A program made the translations under genes and the position numbers. This document shows positions 45,897 through 54,687 of a stretch of 64,000 nt of DNA, piece after piece; the first letter of the stretch is position 1; every line of letters begins with the position of its first letter. The notes under the pieces were generated by a model. The model was given only the letters and a program-made list of their open reading frames with translations, was not told the origin of the DNA and ran no database searches. The DNA is from CAYYWP01 sp050176585 (GTDB taxonomy: Bacteria; Desulfobacterota; Binatia; HRBIN30; CADEER01): the NCBI GenBank assembly GCA_050176585.1, contig JBFXHX010000022.1, forward strand, positions 3,475 to 67,474, written 5' to 3'.

Positions 45897-46205
45897 ATGG
45901 CGCGCGGGAGGCGGCCGACGGCGTCGGCACAGCGAGAGGCGGATCTGCAGGCGTTGGCGCGCGCGCGCATGCGCGTCGGCTTCGCGCTGACCGCGGCCGT
46001 CGTGCTCATCTATTTCGGCTTCATCGCGGCGGTCGCCTTTGCGGCCCCCGTGCTCGGCACGTTGGTGGTGCCCGGGCTGAGCGTCGGCATCGTCGTCGGC
46101 GCGCTGGTGATCGTGAGCGCCTGGCTGCTCACGTGGGTGTACGTGGAGTGGGCGAACCGCCGCTACGATCCGGCGCTGCGCGCGCTCCGCGCTCGGGGCG
46201 ACTGA
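45897..46205 (+). CDS. DUF485 (YjcH-like) membrane protein
   Basis: A 102-residue protein with two transmembrane helices at about 26-50 (FALTAAVVLIYFGFIAAVAF) and 58-82 (VPGLSVGIVVGALVIVSAWL) and the DUF485 ending WVYVEWANRRYDPAL. Such proteins are nearly always encoded just before the acetate symporter, as here with 55 bp between them, and are thought to support it. The start at 45897 gives the usual length. Confidence 0.88.
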   Translation: MARGRRPTASAQREADLQALARARMRVGFALTAAVVLIYFGFIAAVAFAAPVLGTLVVPGLSVGIVVGALVIVSAWLLTWVYVEWANRRYDPALRALRARGD

Positions 46206-46260
46206 CCCGCCGCCCTGCCCCATCCATCGTCCGCCGGCACCGCCCGTAGCGAGGAAACGC

Positions 46261-47823
46261 ATGCCCGCTCCCAGCACCATCGGCCAGCCGAGCGCCATCG
46301 CGATGGCCTTCTTCTTCTTGTTCATCGCGGTCACGCTCGGCATCACGTGGTGGGCCGCGCGGCGCACCCGCACGACCGAGCACTTCTACGCTGCCGGTCG
46401 ATCGATCAGCGCCGGGCAGAACGGGTTCGCGCTCGCCGGCGACTACATGAGCGCCGCGTCGTTCCTCGGCATCGCCGGGCTGGTGTCGACGACCGGCTTC
46501 GACGGGCTCATCTATTCCACCGGCTGGCTCGTCGGCTGGCCGGTGGTGCTCTTCCTGATCGCCGAGCCGCTGCGGAACCTGGGGCGCTATACGTTCTCCG
46601 ACGTGGTTGCGCTGCGCTTCCGCCAGACGCCGGTGCGCATCGCGGCCGCGGTGGGAACGCTCGCGACCGTGGTGTTCTACCTGATCGCGCAGATGGTCGG
46701 CGCGGGCGGGCTCATCAAGCTGATGTTCGGCCTGTCCTACGAGCAAGCGGTGGCAATCGTGGGAACGGCGATGATCGGCTACGTGCTCTTCGGCGGCATG
46801 CTCGCCACCACGTGGGTGCAGATCGTGAAGGCGGTGCTCCTCTTGTTTGGCGCCGCCGTGATGGCGGCGCTCGTGCTCGCCCGTTTCGACATGAACCCGG
46901 CGGTGCTGTTCGCGGCGGCGGCCGAGCGCTACGGCGCCGGCGTGCTGGCACCGGGAAAGCTCGTCACCAGCTCGCTCGACGCGCTCTCGCTCGGTCTCGC
47001 GTTGATGTTCGGGACCGCCGGGCTGCCGCACATCCTGATGCGTTTCTACACGGTGCCCGATGCGCGCGCCGCTCGGCGCTCGGTGTTCTACGCGACCGGT
47101 CTCATCGGCGCCTTCTACCTGATGACGTTCATCCTCGGTTTCGGCGCCATGGTGCTGGTCGGGCACGACGCGATCCGCGCCGTCGATCCGGGCGGCAACA
47201 TGGCGGCGCCGCTGCTCGCCGAGATGCTCGGCGGCACGCCGTTGCTCGGCTTCATCGCCGCGGTGGCGTTCGCGACGATTCTCGCGGTCGTCGCGGGCCT
47301 CACGCTCTCCGGCGCCGCGGCGCTCTCGCACGACCTCTGGGTCAGCGTGGTGCGCGGCGGGCACGCCAACTCCGGCGAGGAGCTCGCCGTGGCGCGCATT
47401 GCCACGGTGGCGCTCGGGCTCATCGCCATCGCCCTGGGCATGATGTTCAAAGGGCAGAACGTCGCCTTCATGGTGTCACTGGCGTTCGCGATCGCGGCCA
47501 GCGCCAATTTCCCGGCGCTGATCCTGTCGATCTTCTGGGGGCGCTGCACCACCGCCGGCGCGGTGGCGAGCATGGCCGTGGGCACGGCGTCGACGCTGCT
47601 GCTGATCGCGCTCTCGCCGACCGTGCACGTAGAGCTGCTCGGCAACGCGTCGGCCGTCTTCCCGCTGCGCAACCCGACGCTCATCACCCTGCCGCTCTCG
47701 TTCGCCACCGGCATCATCGTCTCGCTCGTGACTGCCGAACGCGCCGCGGCGGTTCGTTTCGCCGCCGTGCAACGCCAGCTGCACTTCGGCGCGGATTCGG
47801 AGCTTTCACCGCCGAAACGCTGA
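46261..47823 (+). CDS. actP: Sodium:solute symporter, cation/acetate type
   Basis: A 520-residue inner-membrane transporter of the SSS family with about 13 helices. It has the ActP signatures TEHFYAAGRSISAGQNGFAL, GDYMSAASFLGIAGL and FGTAGLPHILMRFYTVPDAR. It would take up acetate and other short monocarboxylates with a cation. It forms a two-gene unit with DUF485 upstream, a standard arrangement. The start ATG at 46261 follows AGCGAGGAAACGC. Confidence 0.92.
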   Translation: MPAPSTIGQPSAIAMAFFFLFIAVTLGITWWAARRTRTTEHFYAAGRSISAGQNGFALAGDYMSAASFLGIAGLVSTTGFDGLIYSTGWLVGWPVVLFLIAEPLRNLGRYTFSDVVALRFRQTPVRIAAAVGTLATVVFYLIAQMVGAGGLIKLMFGLSYEQAVAIVGTAMIGYVLFGGMLATTWVQIVKAVLLLFGAAVMAALVLARFDMNPAVLFAAAAERYGAGVLAPGKLVTSSLDALSLGLALMFGTAGLPHILMRFYTVPDARAARRSVFYATGLIGAFYLMTFILGFGAMVLVGHDAIRAVDPGGNMAAPLLAEMLGGTPLLGFIAAVAFATILAVVAGLTLSGAAALSHDLWVSVVRGGHANSGEELAVARIATVALGLIAIALGMMFKGQNVAFMVSLAFAIAASANFPALILSIFWGRCTTAGAVASMAVGTASTLLLIALSPTVHVELLGNASAVFPLRNPTLITLPLSFATGIIVSLVTAERAAAVRFAAVQRQLHFGADSELSPPKR

Positions 47824-47880
47824 GGCGCGGAGATCGCGTACTCAAAAATGGCTGGCGCTGCCTCCGCGCCGCAGCATCTC
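47818..47880. repeat. Inverted-repeat element, copy 1
   Basis: The arms GGCGCGGAG (47824-47832) and CTCCGCGCC (47862-47870) are 29 nt apart, next to CGCTGA. It overlaps the end of the actP gene and closely resembles copy 2 at 48184. Confidence 0.6.
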
Positions 47881-48183
47881 CGCACCGAGTGTCCTCAGGG
47901 GGTGCGGACGAGCTCATCCGAGCGCTGGTTGAACCCCGCGGAGTCAAGGTGCACGTACGATGCGGAAGATGCGACGGCGCTGCAGCCGCACTTCGGCAAG
48001 GCCATAAGCGGCAGGAGGACAGTTTCTGACGTGCATCGCATGGGACAAGGTGCTCGACGATTGCGATGAAGACCTGCGCAGGCTGGGCGAGCGAGCGGGT
48101 GCGCATGGAAGGCTCTCGGTGAGAGGCGAACCGATTCGAGGTCTGAATCCGAGCGCATTGCGGTCCTCGATTGACGGCACAGG
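47881..48183. other. Intergenic region, no gene seen
   Basis: About 300 bp between two copies of the inverted-repeat element. No frame on either strand resembles a protein, and no RNA gene is recognised. Confidence 0.4.
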
Positions 48184-48240
48184 CGCTGAGGCGCGGAGGT
48201 GACGCTGCTCCTTTCGAGCAGGCGATCTCCGCGCCCCTGC
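48184..48240. repeat. Inverted-repeat element, copy 2
   Basis: CGCTGAGGCGCGGAG (48184-48198) repeats the start of copy 1 exactly. The matching arm CTCCGCGCC follows at about 48227-48235. The core CGCGGAG/CTCCGCG is shared with a divergent stretch at 36192-36222. Confidence 0.6.
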
Positions 48241-48259
48241 GCCGCGGCGGTGAAAATCT

Positions 48260-49996
48260 TCACCGGATCGAGATCTCGGCCGGCATCAGCGTGAGGATGC
48301 TGCCGGCGGGGAAGCGCCAGGCCAGAGTGGCGCGCTGGATCTGCTGCCACCACTGGGGGGCTTCGCCAAGCACGCGGGCGCCCAAGGCCTTGCTCAGGCG
48401 CTCGGCCAGCGATTTGTGGCGCGGGTAGAACACCAGCGCGACGCGCTCGTCGACGGGAATGCCGGCGGCGGTCTTAGCCGCGTTGATCGCGGTAAAGAAC
48501 CCGCCGAGCTCGTCGACGAGCCCGCGCTCGACCGCCTGTGCGCCGGTCCACACCCGCCCGCGCGCCACCTCGCCGACCTGCTCCTTCTCCAACGAGCGGC
48601 CCTCGGCGACGCGCTGCAGGAATAGATCGTAGATCTGCTCCATCATCGCCTGCACCCGTTTCAGCTCCGGCGGCGTGAAGCTCGCATTGACCGACAGCAT
48701 CGAGGCCATCGAGCCCCGCTCCATCAGCGCCGTGTTGATGCCGGCCTTGCCGAGCAATCCGCGGATGTTCGGCTTCGCAAACACCACGCCGATCGAGCCG
48801 GTCATGGTACCGGGCGCCGCAATGATCCGGTTGGCTGGCGCGGCGACGTAATACCCGCCGGAGGCGGCGACGTCCGACATCGACACGATCACCGGCTTCG
48901 CCTCACGCGCGGTGTGCGCGGCTTGCCATATGAGGTCGGCCGCAAGCGCCGACCCGCCCGGGCTGTCGACGCGGAAGACGATCGCACTGACCGACTTGTC
49001 CTTCGCCGCTGCGAGGAAAGCTTCGCTGAGCGTATCGGAGCCCATCGTCGCCTGGAGGCCGGTCGGATTCTGCTGGCTCTCTCCGGTCATCACCGCACCG
49101 ACGCCGTAGATCACGGCCACCTTGCGGCGCACACCGGGCGCACCCGGCAGCGGCCGGCGCGCGGACGCGTACTCGTCCCCCGGCAACCACTCGCCGTCGG
49201 CGCCGACCAGCTCGCCGCGCAGCTGCTCGAGGCCCCGCGCATCGTCGACCAACCCCGCGTCGGTGAGCTCGGCCGGCGTCGCCACGCCGGCATCGATCGC
49301 TGCGCGCACGGCGCCCGGTTCGAGATCGCGCTGCTCGGCGATGCCGTCCACGAGCTGCGCGTACAGACTGTCGAGCAGCGCGTCCGTCATCTCGCGGTGC
49401 CACGGGGTCATTGTCTTCTCGGCCAGCATGTCGCCGAAGGTCTTGTACTCGCGGATCTTCAGCACCTGCATGTCGATGTCGAGCTTCTCCCAAAGCCCGC
49501 CGAGGAAGACGAACTCGGCCAATAGGCCGGTCACTGGCGCCGCCGCCGCCGGCGGCACGTGCACGTGCTCGGCGGCGCTCGCTACGTAGTACTCCTTCGT
49601 CCCGCCGCTCAGCTCGACCTCGAGGTACGCGTGCAGCGGTTTCCCATGGCTGCGGAAGGTGAGCAGGGCGTCGCGGATCTCCTGCGCCTTTGCCCAGCCG
49701 ATCTCGAGCGGCCGCACGCGCACGACCATGCCCGCGACGCGCGAATCTTCGCCCGCGTCGCGAATCGTCATGAGCAGGTCGAGGAACGACGTCGACCGTT
49801 TGCGCAACAGGCGCGCGAGTGCATCGTCGGGCAGGTCCTCGGCATAGTTGCCGTCGATGTCCAGCAGGACCCAGCTGTCCTGGTCTATGCCGCCGCGCAT
49901 CCACGCGCGCGCCGCGATGACGACCACGACCACGACGACGGCGGCGATGAGCAAGCGGCGGCCCCAGCGGGAACGAACGGGTCGATCATCGGTCAT
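48260..49996 (-). CDS. sppA: Signal peptide peptidase SppA (67K type)
   Basis: A 578-residue membrane-anchored serine protease that digests cleaved signal peptides. One N-terminal transmembrane helix (about 15-31) is followed by two tandem ClpP-like domains. The catalytic Lys is seen in the first domain (V-E-L-S-G-G-T-K-E-Y-Y-V-A-S) and the Ser in the second (SDVAASGGYYVAAPA), the usual Ser/Lys dyad of the long form. SVSAIVFRVDSPGGSALAAD and GTMTGSIGVVF are further conserved blocks. The start is the ATG at 49996. It is the last gene on this strand before the decayed block at 50-51.4 kb. Confidence 0.93.
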   Translation of the reverse strand: MTDDRPVRSRWGRRLLIAAVVVVVVVIAARAWMRGGIDQDSWVLLDIDGNYAEDLPDDALARLLRKRSTSFLDLLMTIRDAGEDSRVAGMVVRVRPLEIGWAKAQEIRDALLTFRSHGKPLHAYLEVELSGGTKEYYVASAAEHVHVPPAAAAPVTGLLAEFVFLGGLWEKLDIDMQVLKIREYKTFGDMLAEKTMTPWHREMTDALLDSLYAQLVDGIAEQRDLEPGAVRAAIDAGVATPAELTDAGLVDDARGLEQLRGELVGADGEWLPGDEYASARRPLPGAPGVRRKVAVIYGVGAVMTGESQQNPTGLQATMGSDTLSEAFLAAAKDKSVSAIVFRVDSPGGSALAADLIWQAAHTAREAKPVIVSMSDVAASGGYYVAAPANRIIAAPGTMTGSIGVVFAKPNIRGLLGKAGINTALMERGSMASMLSVNASFTPPELKRVQAMMEQIYDLFLQRVAEGRSLEKEQVGEVARGRVWTGAQAVERGLVDELGGFFTAINAAKTAAGIPVDERVALVFYPRHKSLAERLSKALGARVLGEAPQWWQQIQRATLAWRFPAGSILTLMPAEISIR

Positions 49997-50125
49997 GTCA
50001 CACCTCGTCCTCCAGTTCCCGGCATACCGCAACCACGCGGCCGAGAATATGCGCCCCGACAAATCGGCGGCCGGGTCACTGCACCGCTCGCTGCGGCGGA
50101 CCCGCTAGCGGCGGATCCCGACGTG

Positions 50126-50850
50126 TCACACGGTCGGCACGGCGCCGCCGTCGATGCGTACTCGGCGCCGATAATGGAGGTCTCGCCGCACGGCCCAAGG
50201 GGATCCCGCCGAGCAGTGCATGAGGATCGTGCGCGGTCGGTCGTAGTCGGTGCCGCTTTCTCGGGCGATCTCCTCACCCAAGTGGCAGGGCGCCTCGGTC
50301 TCGACCCGCCCGGCGAAACCCGGATGACGCGGATGCCGTTCGAGCTCACTTGCTTCGACAGGGCCTTCTGTAGTTCGCGAGCGCGGCTTTCGCCGCAGCC
50401 AAGGCCATCGTCGCTTCGGGAAGCGGCAGGTGCCGCTGAATCGATGTGACGTGAATGATGACGCCCGAGCGCTGCTCGAGCATCGCGGGCAGCGGCGCGC
50501 GCTCTCCAACCGAACCGCCGCCAGCAGGCTCAGATCGAGCGCGCACCGCCACTCGGCATCGTCGAGCGCCGCAAAGCCGCCCGCAGGTGCTGATGAGCCT
50601 CCGACGACGTGCACAATGATGTCGATGCCGCGCAGGCAGCGACCGACGGCGTCGACTACGGCCGCGCAGCCTTCGGCGGTCGTGAGGTCGGAGGCGACGA
50701 ACAGCTCATCGTCGGTGTCCGGCCGCGCACGAGCGCTCGCCACAGCCTGCGCGCCCGCTTCGCGGAGCCGGGCCACGACCGCCTGACCGATCCTTTCGAG
50801 CCACCGGTGACCAGCGCCCGGCGGCCCTCGGGCTCGCGATCGACACGCAT
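50126..50850 (-). pseudogene. Short-chain dehydrogenase, multiple frameshifts
   Basis: The pieces of an SDR oxidoreductase lie in order but in different frames: RVDREPEGRRALVTGGSKG (start ATG at 50850), then AVVARLREAGAQAV and IDIIVHVVGGSSAPAGGF, then MLEQRSGVIIHVTSIQRHLP and A-A-K-A-A-L-A-N-Y, then SSNGIRVIRVSPG, then VETEAPCHLGEEIA, then a final IDGGAVPTV. At least four frame changes are needed, and about 20 residues before the last strand are missing. The Ser-Tyr-Lys active site is partly lost: the Tyr is not visible where expected. The gene is clearly dead. Confidence 0.85.
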
Positions 50851-50944
50851 TGGCCCCTCCGCGATCGTTCGTTGGCGACGCGAGTGAGCGAGCGCTCTCC
50901 AGGCGTTGCAAACTCGCGTCAACCAACGACCGTATCGGCCATAT

Positions 50945-51374
50945 TTACCACACGGCGGCCGCTATAAAGGCGACGAACGCAAACAGTGCGGCGGCGCTCC
51001 GCATTGCGTGAAGCGAAGATCAACGCGCAAGCAGTTCGCTCGCCTGCACCGCCGAGACGTCGAGCCTTGGATCCATGAGGCGGTGGTTGGTGGGCGTGCT
51101 CGCGCGGAAGGTGAATGGAATGACGGAGCCGAGGAGAAGAGCACCGATGAGCCAGAGCCAACCGCTCCCGGTTGCCCAGGCGACGAGACCAGCCACCGAA
51201 CCGGTCACTGCCAGTGCGGCCTGGAAGGGTGCCGCCCGCCGGTACATGGAGCCGAAGAACTGGATAGCCGTCGCTGGGCCGGAGAACGGAGGCGGCAGGT
51301 TGTTGGACCAGATTGATGTAGGCGGCGGCGCCGGCGCAGGCCATCGCTATTGACTCCGGCATCATGGCGGTCAC
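50945..51374 (-). pseudogene. DUF1772 membrane protein, frameshifted and with a nonsense codon
   Basis: The minus strand holds a DUF1772 (anthrone-oxygenase-like) protein in pieces. The first helix is AGAAAYINLVQQPAA. After a frame change come AALAVTGSVAGLVAWATGSG and WLWLIGALLLGSVIPFTF, then MDPRLDVSAVQASELLAR. There a TGA replaces the expected Trp codon, and the frame continues with SSLHAMRSAAALFAFVAF to a stop at 50945. So both a frameshift and a nonsense mutation have occurred. It lies directly upstream of the SDR pseudogene on the same strand, so a former two-gene unit has decayed together. Confidence 0.8.
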
Positions 51375-51468
51375 GGTAGAAGACCGCCAAAGCTACCGCC
51401 AATCACGAGGTAGCGATTCGTGTCAGCCCAACGCCCAAGGCGTAACAGGCTGCCAAATGTCTAGGTCG

Positions 51469-51807
51469 TCAGGATGCCGGACTGGGGGCCGGGGTCCCCG
51501 GCGTGGGGGGCTGGAGCTGCTCGGCGGCGACGCACCGTAGGGCCGAGCCCTGATCGAGCATCGCGTCGGAGCCCATCGCCGCGCCGTCCTGCAGCGCGAC
51601 GTCGCGGTAGGCTTCGCATTCGCCGGCGGAGGGAAACTCCCGGACCTTCTTGAATCGGGTGATCGGCGGCATATCGCTGCCCGGCGGCGCGAGCGGCATG
51701 TCCTCGGCCGGAACCTGCACCAGGAACCAACTGCCGAGCAGCACCACGCCCTGGCCGAGGGCGCGGCGGACTGACGATGCACGGCGCGCAGAGGTCATCG
51801 CACGCAT
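51469..51807 (-). CDS. Small predicted membrane-anchored or secreted protein after the exbD genes
   Basis: A 112-residue protein with a basic start and hydrophobic segment (A-L-G-Q-G-V-V-L-L-G-S-W-F-L-V-Q-V-P), then a conserved-looking part with two Cys (ITRFKKVREFPSAGECEAYR and ALRCVAAEQ) that could form a disulphide. ATGs at 51807 and 51798 are both possible. It lies 68 bp after the second exbD on the same strand and may be the last gene of the TonB operon. No family is recognised. Confidence 0.55.
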   Translation of the reverse strand: MRAMTSARRASSVRRALGQGVVLLGSWFLVQVPAEDMPLAPPGSDMPPITRFKKVREFPSAGECEAYRDVALQDGAAMGSDAMLDQGSALRCVAAEQLQPPTPGTPAPSPAS

Positions 51808-51875
51808 GATCGCGCACTGTCTGCAGAACGCCGCTGCGCGGAACCGCCTGCGAATCGCGAGCGCCAGGCGCATGC

Positions 51876-52331
51876 TCACTGGGCGGCCGGCGCCGTACCT
51901 TCGCCGAGCTTGTTGCCGAGGGGCGCCAGCGTGACTGCGCCGCCGGCTCGGGCTTGGTCCATCACCGACACCGCGTACCCATAATCGACTCCGTCCTCGG
52001 CGTCGAAGAACAATACGTGGTCCTCGCGCGCCGCGAACATGCGCCGCAGCCGCGAGGGGACTTCGTCGAAGGCCAACGCCACCCCGTTCACGTCGATCTG
52101 GCCGCCGTTCTTGATCCGCAGCACGAGCGGCGGATTGGGGTCGTTCTGCGGCTCTTCGACTTCTTTCTTCTCCTGTTTCGGCGTGTGCACCCAGAGCTTC
52201 TTGTTGAGCTCAGGGGTGATCACGATGAAGATGATCAGCAACACGAGGACGATATCGACCAGCGGGGTCACGTTCATGTTCGGACTGACCAACCGCTTGT
52301 CGGCGCTGCCGCCGGCGACCCGAATGGCCAT
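51876..52331 (-). CDS. exbD: ExbD/TolR-type biopolymer transport protein, second copy
   Basis: A 151-residue protein with the family start (PNMNVTPLVDIVLVLLIIFI): one transmembrane helix preceded by the conserved Asp that carries protons. The periplasmic part has the usual beta domain (IDVNGVALAFDEVPSRL). It is 5 bp from the first exbD gene and is only distantly similar to it. Paired exbD genes next to exbB and tonB occur in other proteobacterial systems that energise one dedicated receptor. Confidence 0.9.
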   Translation of the reverse strand: MAIRVAGGSADKRLVSPNMNVTPLVDIVLVLLIIFIVITPELNKKLWVHTPKQEKKEVEEPQNDPNPPLVLRIKNGGQIDVNGVALAFDEVPSRLRRMFAAREDHVLFFDAEDGVDYGYAVSVMDQARAGGAVTLAPLGNKLGEGTAPAAQ

Positions 52332-52336
52332 GGCGA

Positions 52337-52831
52337 TTATGCGGGCGGCGGCGCGGGCGCGCCGCTGGGTTCGACGCCGGGCTGGCTGCCCGCCTTGTGC
52401 CCGACCATCAGCGAGAGGCCGGGAAAGCCGATCTCGCGCACCCGCATGAACACCTCGCGCACCTCGCGGTAGGGCAGCGCCGCATCCGCACGCAGCGCCA
52501 GGCGCTTCAGCGGCTCGGCGGCATGGAGCTCGGCGAGCTTTTGCATGCCGGCGTCGAGCTCGAACCGCTGGCCCTGGATGTACAACACGCCGCCCGCGAT
52601 CACCGTGACCGTCTCGGGCGCGCGCTGCCCTTCGACGTCCGGATCGGGGTTGAAGATGCCCGGCAGATTCACCGCGATGTCCTGGTTCATGTGCGGCGCC
52701 ACCACCATGAAGATGATCAGCAGCACGAGCACGACATCGACGAGTGGCGTCACGTTGATGTCGGGCACCGCGCGCGCCGTGCGGCGGCGCGGCCGCAGCG
52801 CACCGCTTTCCAGCGCCCCGTTCTCGATCAT
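52337..52831 (-). CDS. exbD: ExbD/TolR-type biopolymer transport protein, first copy
   Basis: A 164-residue protein with V-P-D-I-N-V-T-P-L-V-D-V-V-L-V-L-L-I-I-F, a single transmembrane helix, and a periplasmic domain (VLYIQGQRFELDAGMQ, then YREVREVFMRVREIGFPGLS). The Asp in T-P-L-V-D is the proton-coupling residue of the family. Its ATG overlaps the exbB stop by 4 bp, so the two are translationally coupled. It ends with a Pro/Ala-rich tail. Confidence 0.92.
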   Translation of the reverse strand: MIENGALESGALRPRRRTARAVPDINVTPLVDVVLVLLIIFMVVAPHMNQDIAVNLPGIFNPDPDVEGQRAPETVTVIAGGVLYIQGQRFELDAGMQKLAELHAAEPLKRLALRADAALPYREVREVFMRVREIGFPGLSLMVGHKAGSQPGVEPSGAPAPPPA

Positions 52832-53598
52832 GCCGGCTCCGCGGCCGCGAGGCTCGTCTCGAGTGGCGCCCGTTTGCCGATCGGCACGCGCGCCGCGCGA
52901 TGTTCGACGACCGCGTCGGCGACGTCGCGTTCACTCCAGGTCTCCGCCAGATCGAGCAGCTCGCCGGCGGCGTTGTTGAGCATCGTCTCCTCGCGCACGA
53001 CGCAGCCGTTCAAGTAGTTGAAGCCGAGCACAGACGGAATGGCGACTGCGAGGCCGAAAGCGGTCTCGATCAGCGCTTCGCTGATGCCCGCCGACACCGA
53101 CGCGAGACCGCCCGAGCCCGTGCTGGCGATGCCCTGAAAGGCGCTGATGATGCCCAGCACCGTACCGAGCAGCCCGACGAACGGGGCGACCGAGCCGACC
53201 GTTGCGAGCGCGTTCATCCCGCGGCGCAGATCCTCCCCGACATCCTCCATGTAGCGCGCTAGCTGACGGCGCGTGCGCTCGACCGGCGACAGCGGCGACA
53301 CGTGCCGCGTATCGCGCGCATGCGTGTATGCCGTGATGCCGGCCCGCACGACGCGCGCGAGATAGCTATGCTTGGCAAACTTGCCCGCTTGCTCGAGGAC
53401 GAGGGCGAATTGCGCCTGCTGCAACGGCGCTGCCATCACCGCGGCAAAGCGCCGGCTGTGCGCACGCGAGCGGCGAAAGGTGATCAACCGCTCGAAGAAG
53501 ACGGTCAGCGAGACCAGCCCCATGGCGGACAAGATCACCGCCACGGCGATGGCCGGCGCACCCATGTGGCGCACCATTTCACTCCAACTAAAACCCAT
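52828..53598 (-). CDS. exbB: MotA/TolQ/ExbB proton channel protein
   Basis: A 256-residue inner-membrane protein with an N-terminal helix (AIAVAVILSAMGLVSLTVFF) and the core TolQ/ExbB segment (ALATVGSVAPFVGLLGTVLG, then IISAFQGIA, then EALIETAFGLAVAIPSVLGF). It would form the pentameric proton channel around the ExbD proteins and drive TonB. It starts 30 bp after tonB in the same operon. Confidence 0.93.
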   Translation of the reverse strand: MGFSWSEMVRHMGAPAIAVAVILSAMGLVSLTVFFERLITFRRSRAHSRRFAAVMAAPLQQAQFALVLEQAGKFAKHSYLARVVRAGITAYTHARDTRHVSPLSPVERTRRQLARYMEDVGEDLRRGMNALATVGSVAPFVGLLGTVLGIISAFQGIASTGSGGLASVSAGISEALIETAFGLAVAIPSVLGFNYLNGCVVREETMLNNAAGELLDLAETWSERDVADAVVEHRAARVPIGKRAPLETSLAAAEPA

Positions 53599-53628
53599 AT
53601 TGCCCTCCCTCAGCTCGAATCCCGCCGC

Positions 53629-54459
53629 TCACCCAGTGGCGGTCTCCAGCCGGAACGGAATCTGAATGATACGGTACACGGCGATCGGAGCCCCGTTGTA
53701 ACGCGCGGGCTCGTAGCGCCACTTCTTCACCGTCGCGACGGCGGCGGCGGTGAACGGCTCTTCGCCGCGCACGACCTGCACCTCGTCGACTTGCCCTTCG
53801 GCGGTGATCACGACCTTCAGAATGACCAGGCCCGTGCGCTGTTCGGCCAATGCGACTTGCGGATACATGGGGCGGCGGTTCCGGCGCGACGCCTTCGGCG
53901 GATCCGCGCCTTCGGGCAACTCGATAGCGCCGAGCGCGCCACCGGCGACGCCGCCCGCCATCCCGCCCTCCAGGCCAGCCGCGTCGCCCGCCCCTTCGCC
54001 GTAGACGGCAATGCCTTTGTCGAGACTCGGATCGGCTTCCTGCGGAGTAGTCAGGGGCATGTCTTTCGGTGCGACCAGCTCCTTAGGTGGCGGCGGTGCA
54101 TCGAGCTTGCGCACCTTCATGTCCTTCGGCACCACCGGAGCAGCGGCGGGCGGCGGCGCCGCCTTGGGCGGCGGTTGCACTTCCACCTTCGGCGGCGGCG
54201 GCGGAGGAGGAATCTCCTTCTGCACCGTCTCCACGAATTTGATCTCGACCGGCTGTTCCTCGACCATGCGCTTGGTCGCCGTGCCGACCGTCACCAGCAG
54301 CACGAGCAGCACCACGTAGACGATCGAGGAGCTGCCGAACGCCGCAATCCAGTGATGCGGCCCCTCCGGCGGCCGCCCGAAGCTCGCGAATGCATTGAGA
54401 TCCGGATCGTCGGGCACGCCCGCTTGGGCTTGCTCTGCCGAGGGTTCACCGCGGCTCAT
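53629..54459 (-). CDS. tonB: Energy transducer TonB, second system
   Basis: A 276-residue protein with one membrane anchor at about 44-60 (SSSIVYVVLLVLLVTVGT), a Pro/Lys-rich periplasmic spacer (EIPPPPPPPKVEVQPPPK) and a complete TonB C-terminal domain (RRPMYPQVALAEQRTG, then VKKWRYEPARYNGAPI). A Gly-rich stretch at about 155-175 joins them. It leads the operon tonB-exbB-exbD-exbD. Three 11-bp-phased PhoB-like repeats lie about 130 bp upstream, so phosphate control is likely. Its receptor is probably the adjacent gene. Confidence 0.92.
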   Translation of the reverse strand: MSRGEPSAEQAQAGVPDDPDLNAFASFGRPPEGPHHWIAAFGSSSIVYVVLLVLLVTVGTATKRMVEEQPVEIKFVETVQKEIPPPPPPPKVEVQPPPKAAPPPAAAPVVPKDMKVRKLDAPPPPKELVAPKDMPLTTPQEADPSLDKGIAVYGEGAGDAAGLEGGMAGGVAGGALGAIELPEGADPPKASRRNRRPMYPQVALAEQRTGLVILKVVITAEGQVDEVQVVRGEEPFTAAAVATVKKWRYEPARYNGAPIAVYRIIQIPFRLETATG

Positions 54460-54589
54460 GACACGCCACCGCTTGCGTCAATGCTGCACCACATATTTCG
54501 AGAGCTGGCCGAATCGCGGGCCAGCGCGCGCGTACACGTGTAGCGCTGCCCTCGACCGGAAATTTACCCCCGGACCCGTTACCGTCCGG

Positions 54590-54618
54590 CTACGGGCATG
54601 TGACAAGAGCGTTACGAG
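54590..54618 (-). promoter_or_regulatory. PhoB-box-like site upstream of tonB
   Basis: Read on the minus strand: CTCGTAA (54618-54612), CTTGTCA (54607-54601), CCCGTAG (54596-54590), each starting 11 bases after the last. The phasing fits the Pho box (7-bp repeats separated by 4). It lies 131-159 bp before the tonB start. Confidence 0.6.
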
Positions 54619-54687
54619 AGCCCCGAGGATTCCGGCCCCGAGCGCGCCAGAAGTGCAAGTTGCGCACGCGCATTCACTGCTAAGGTC

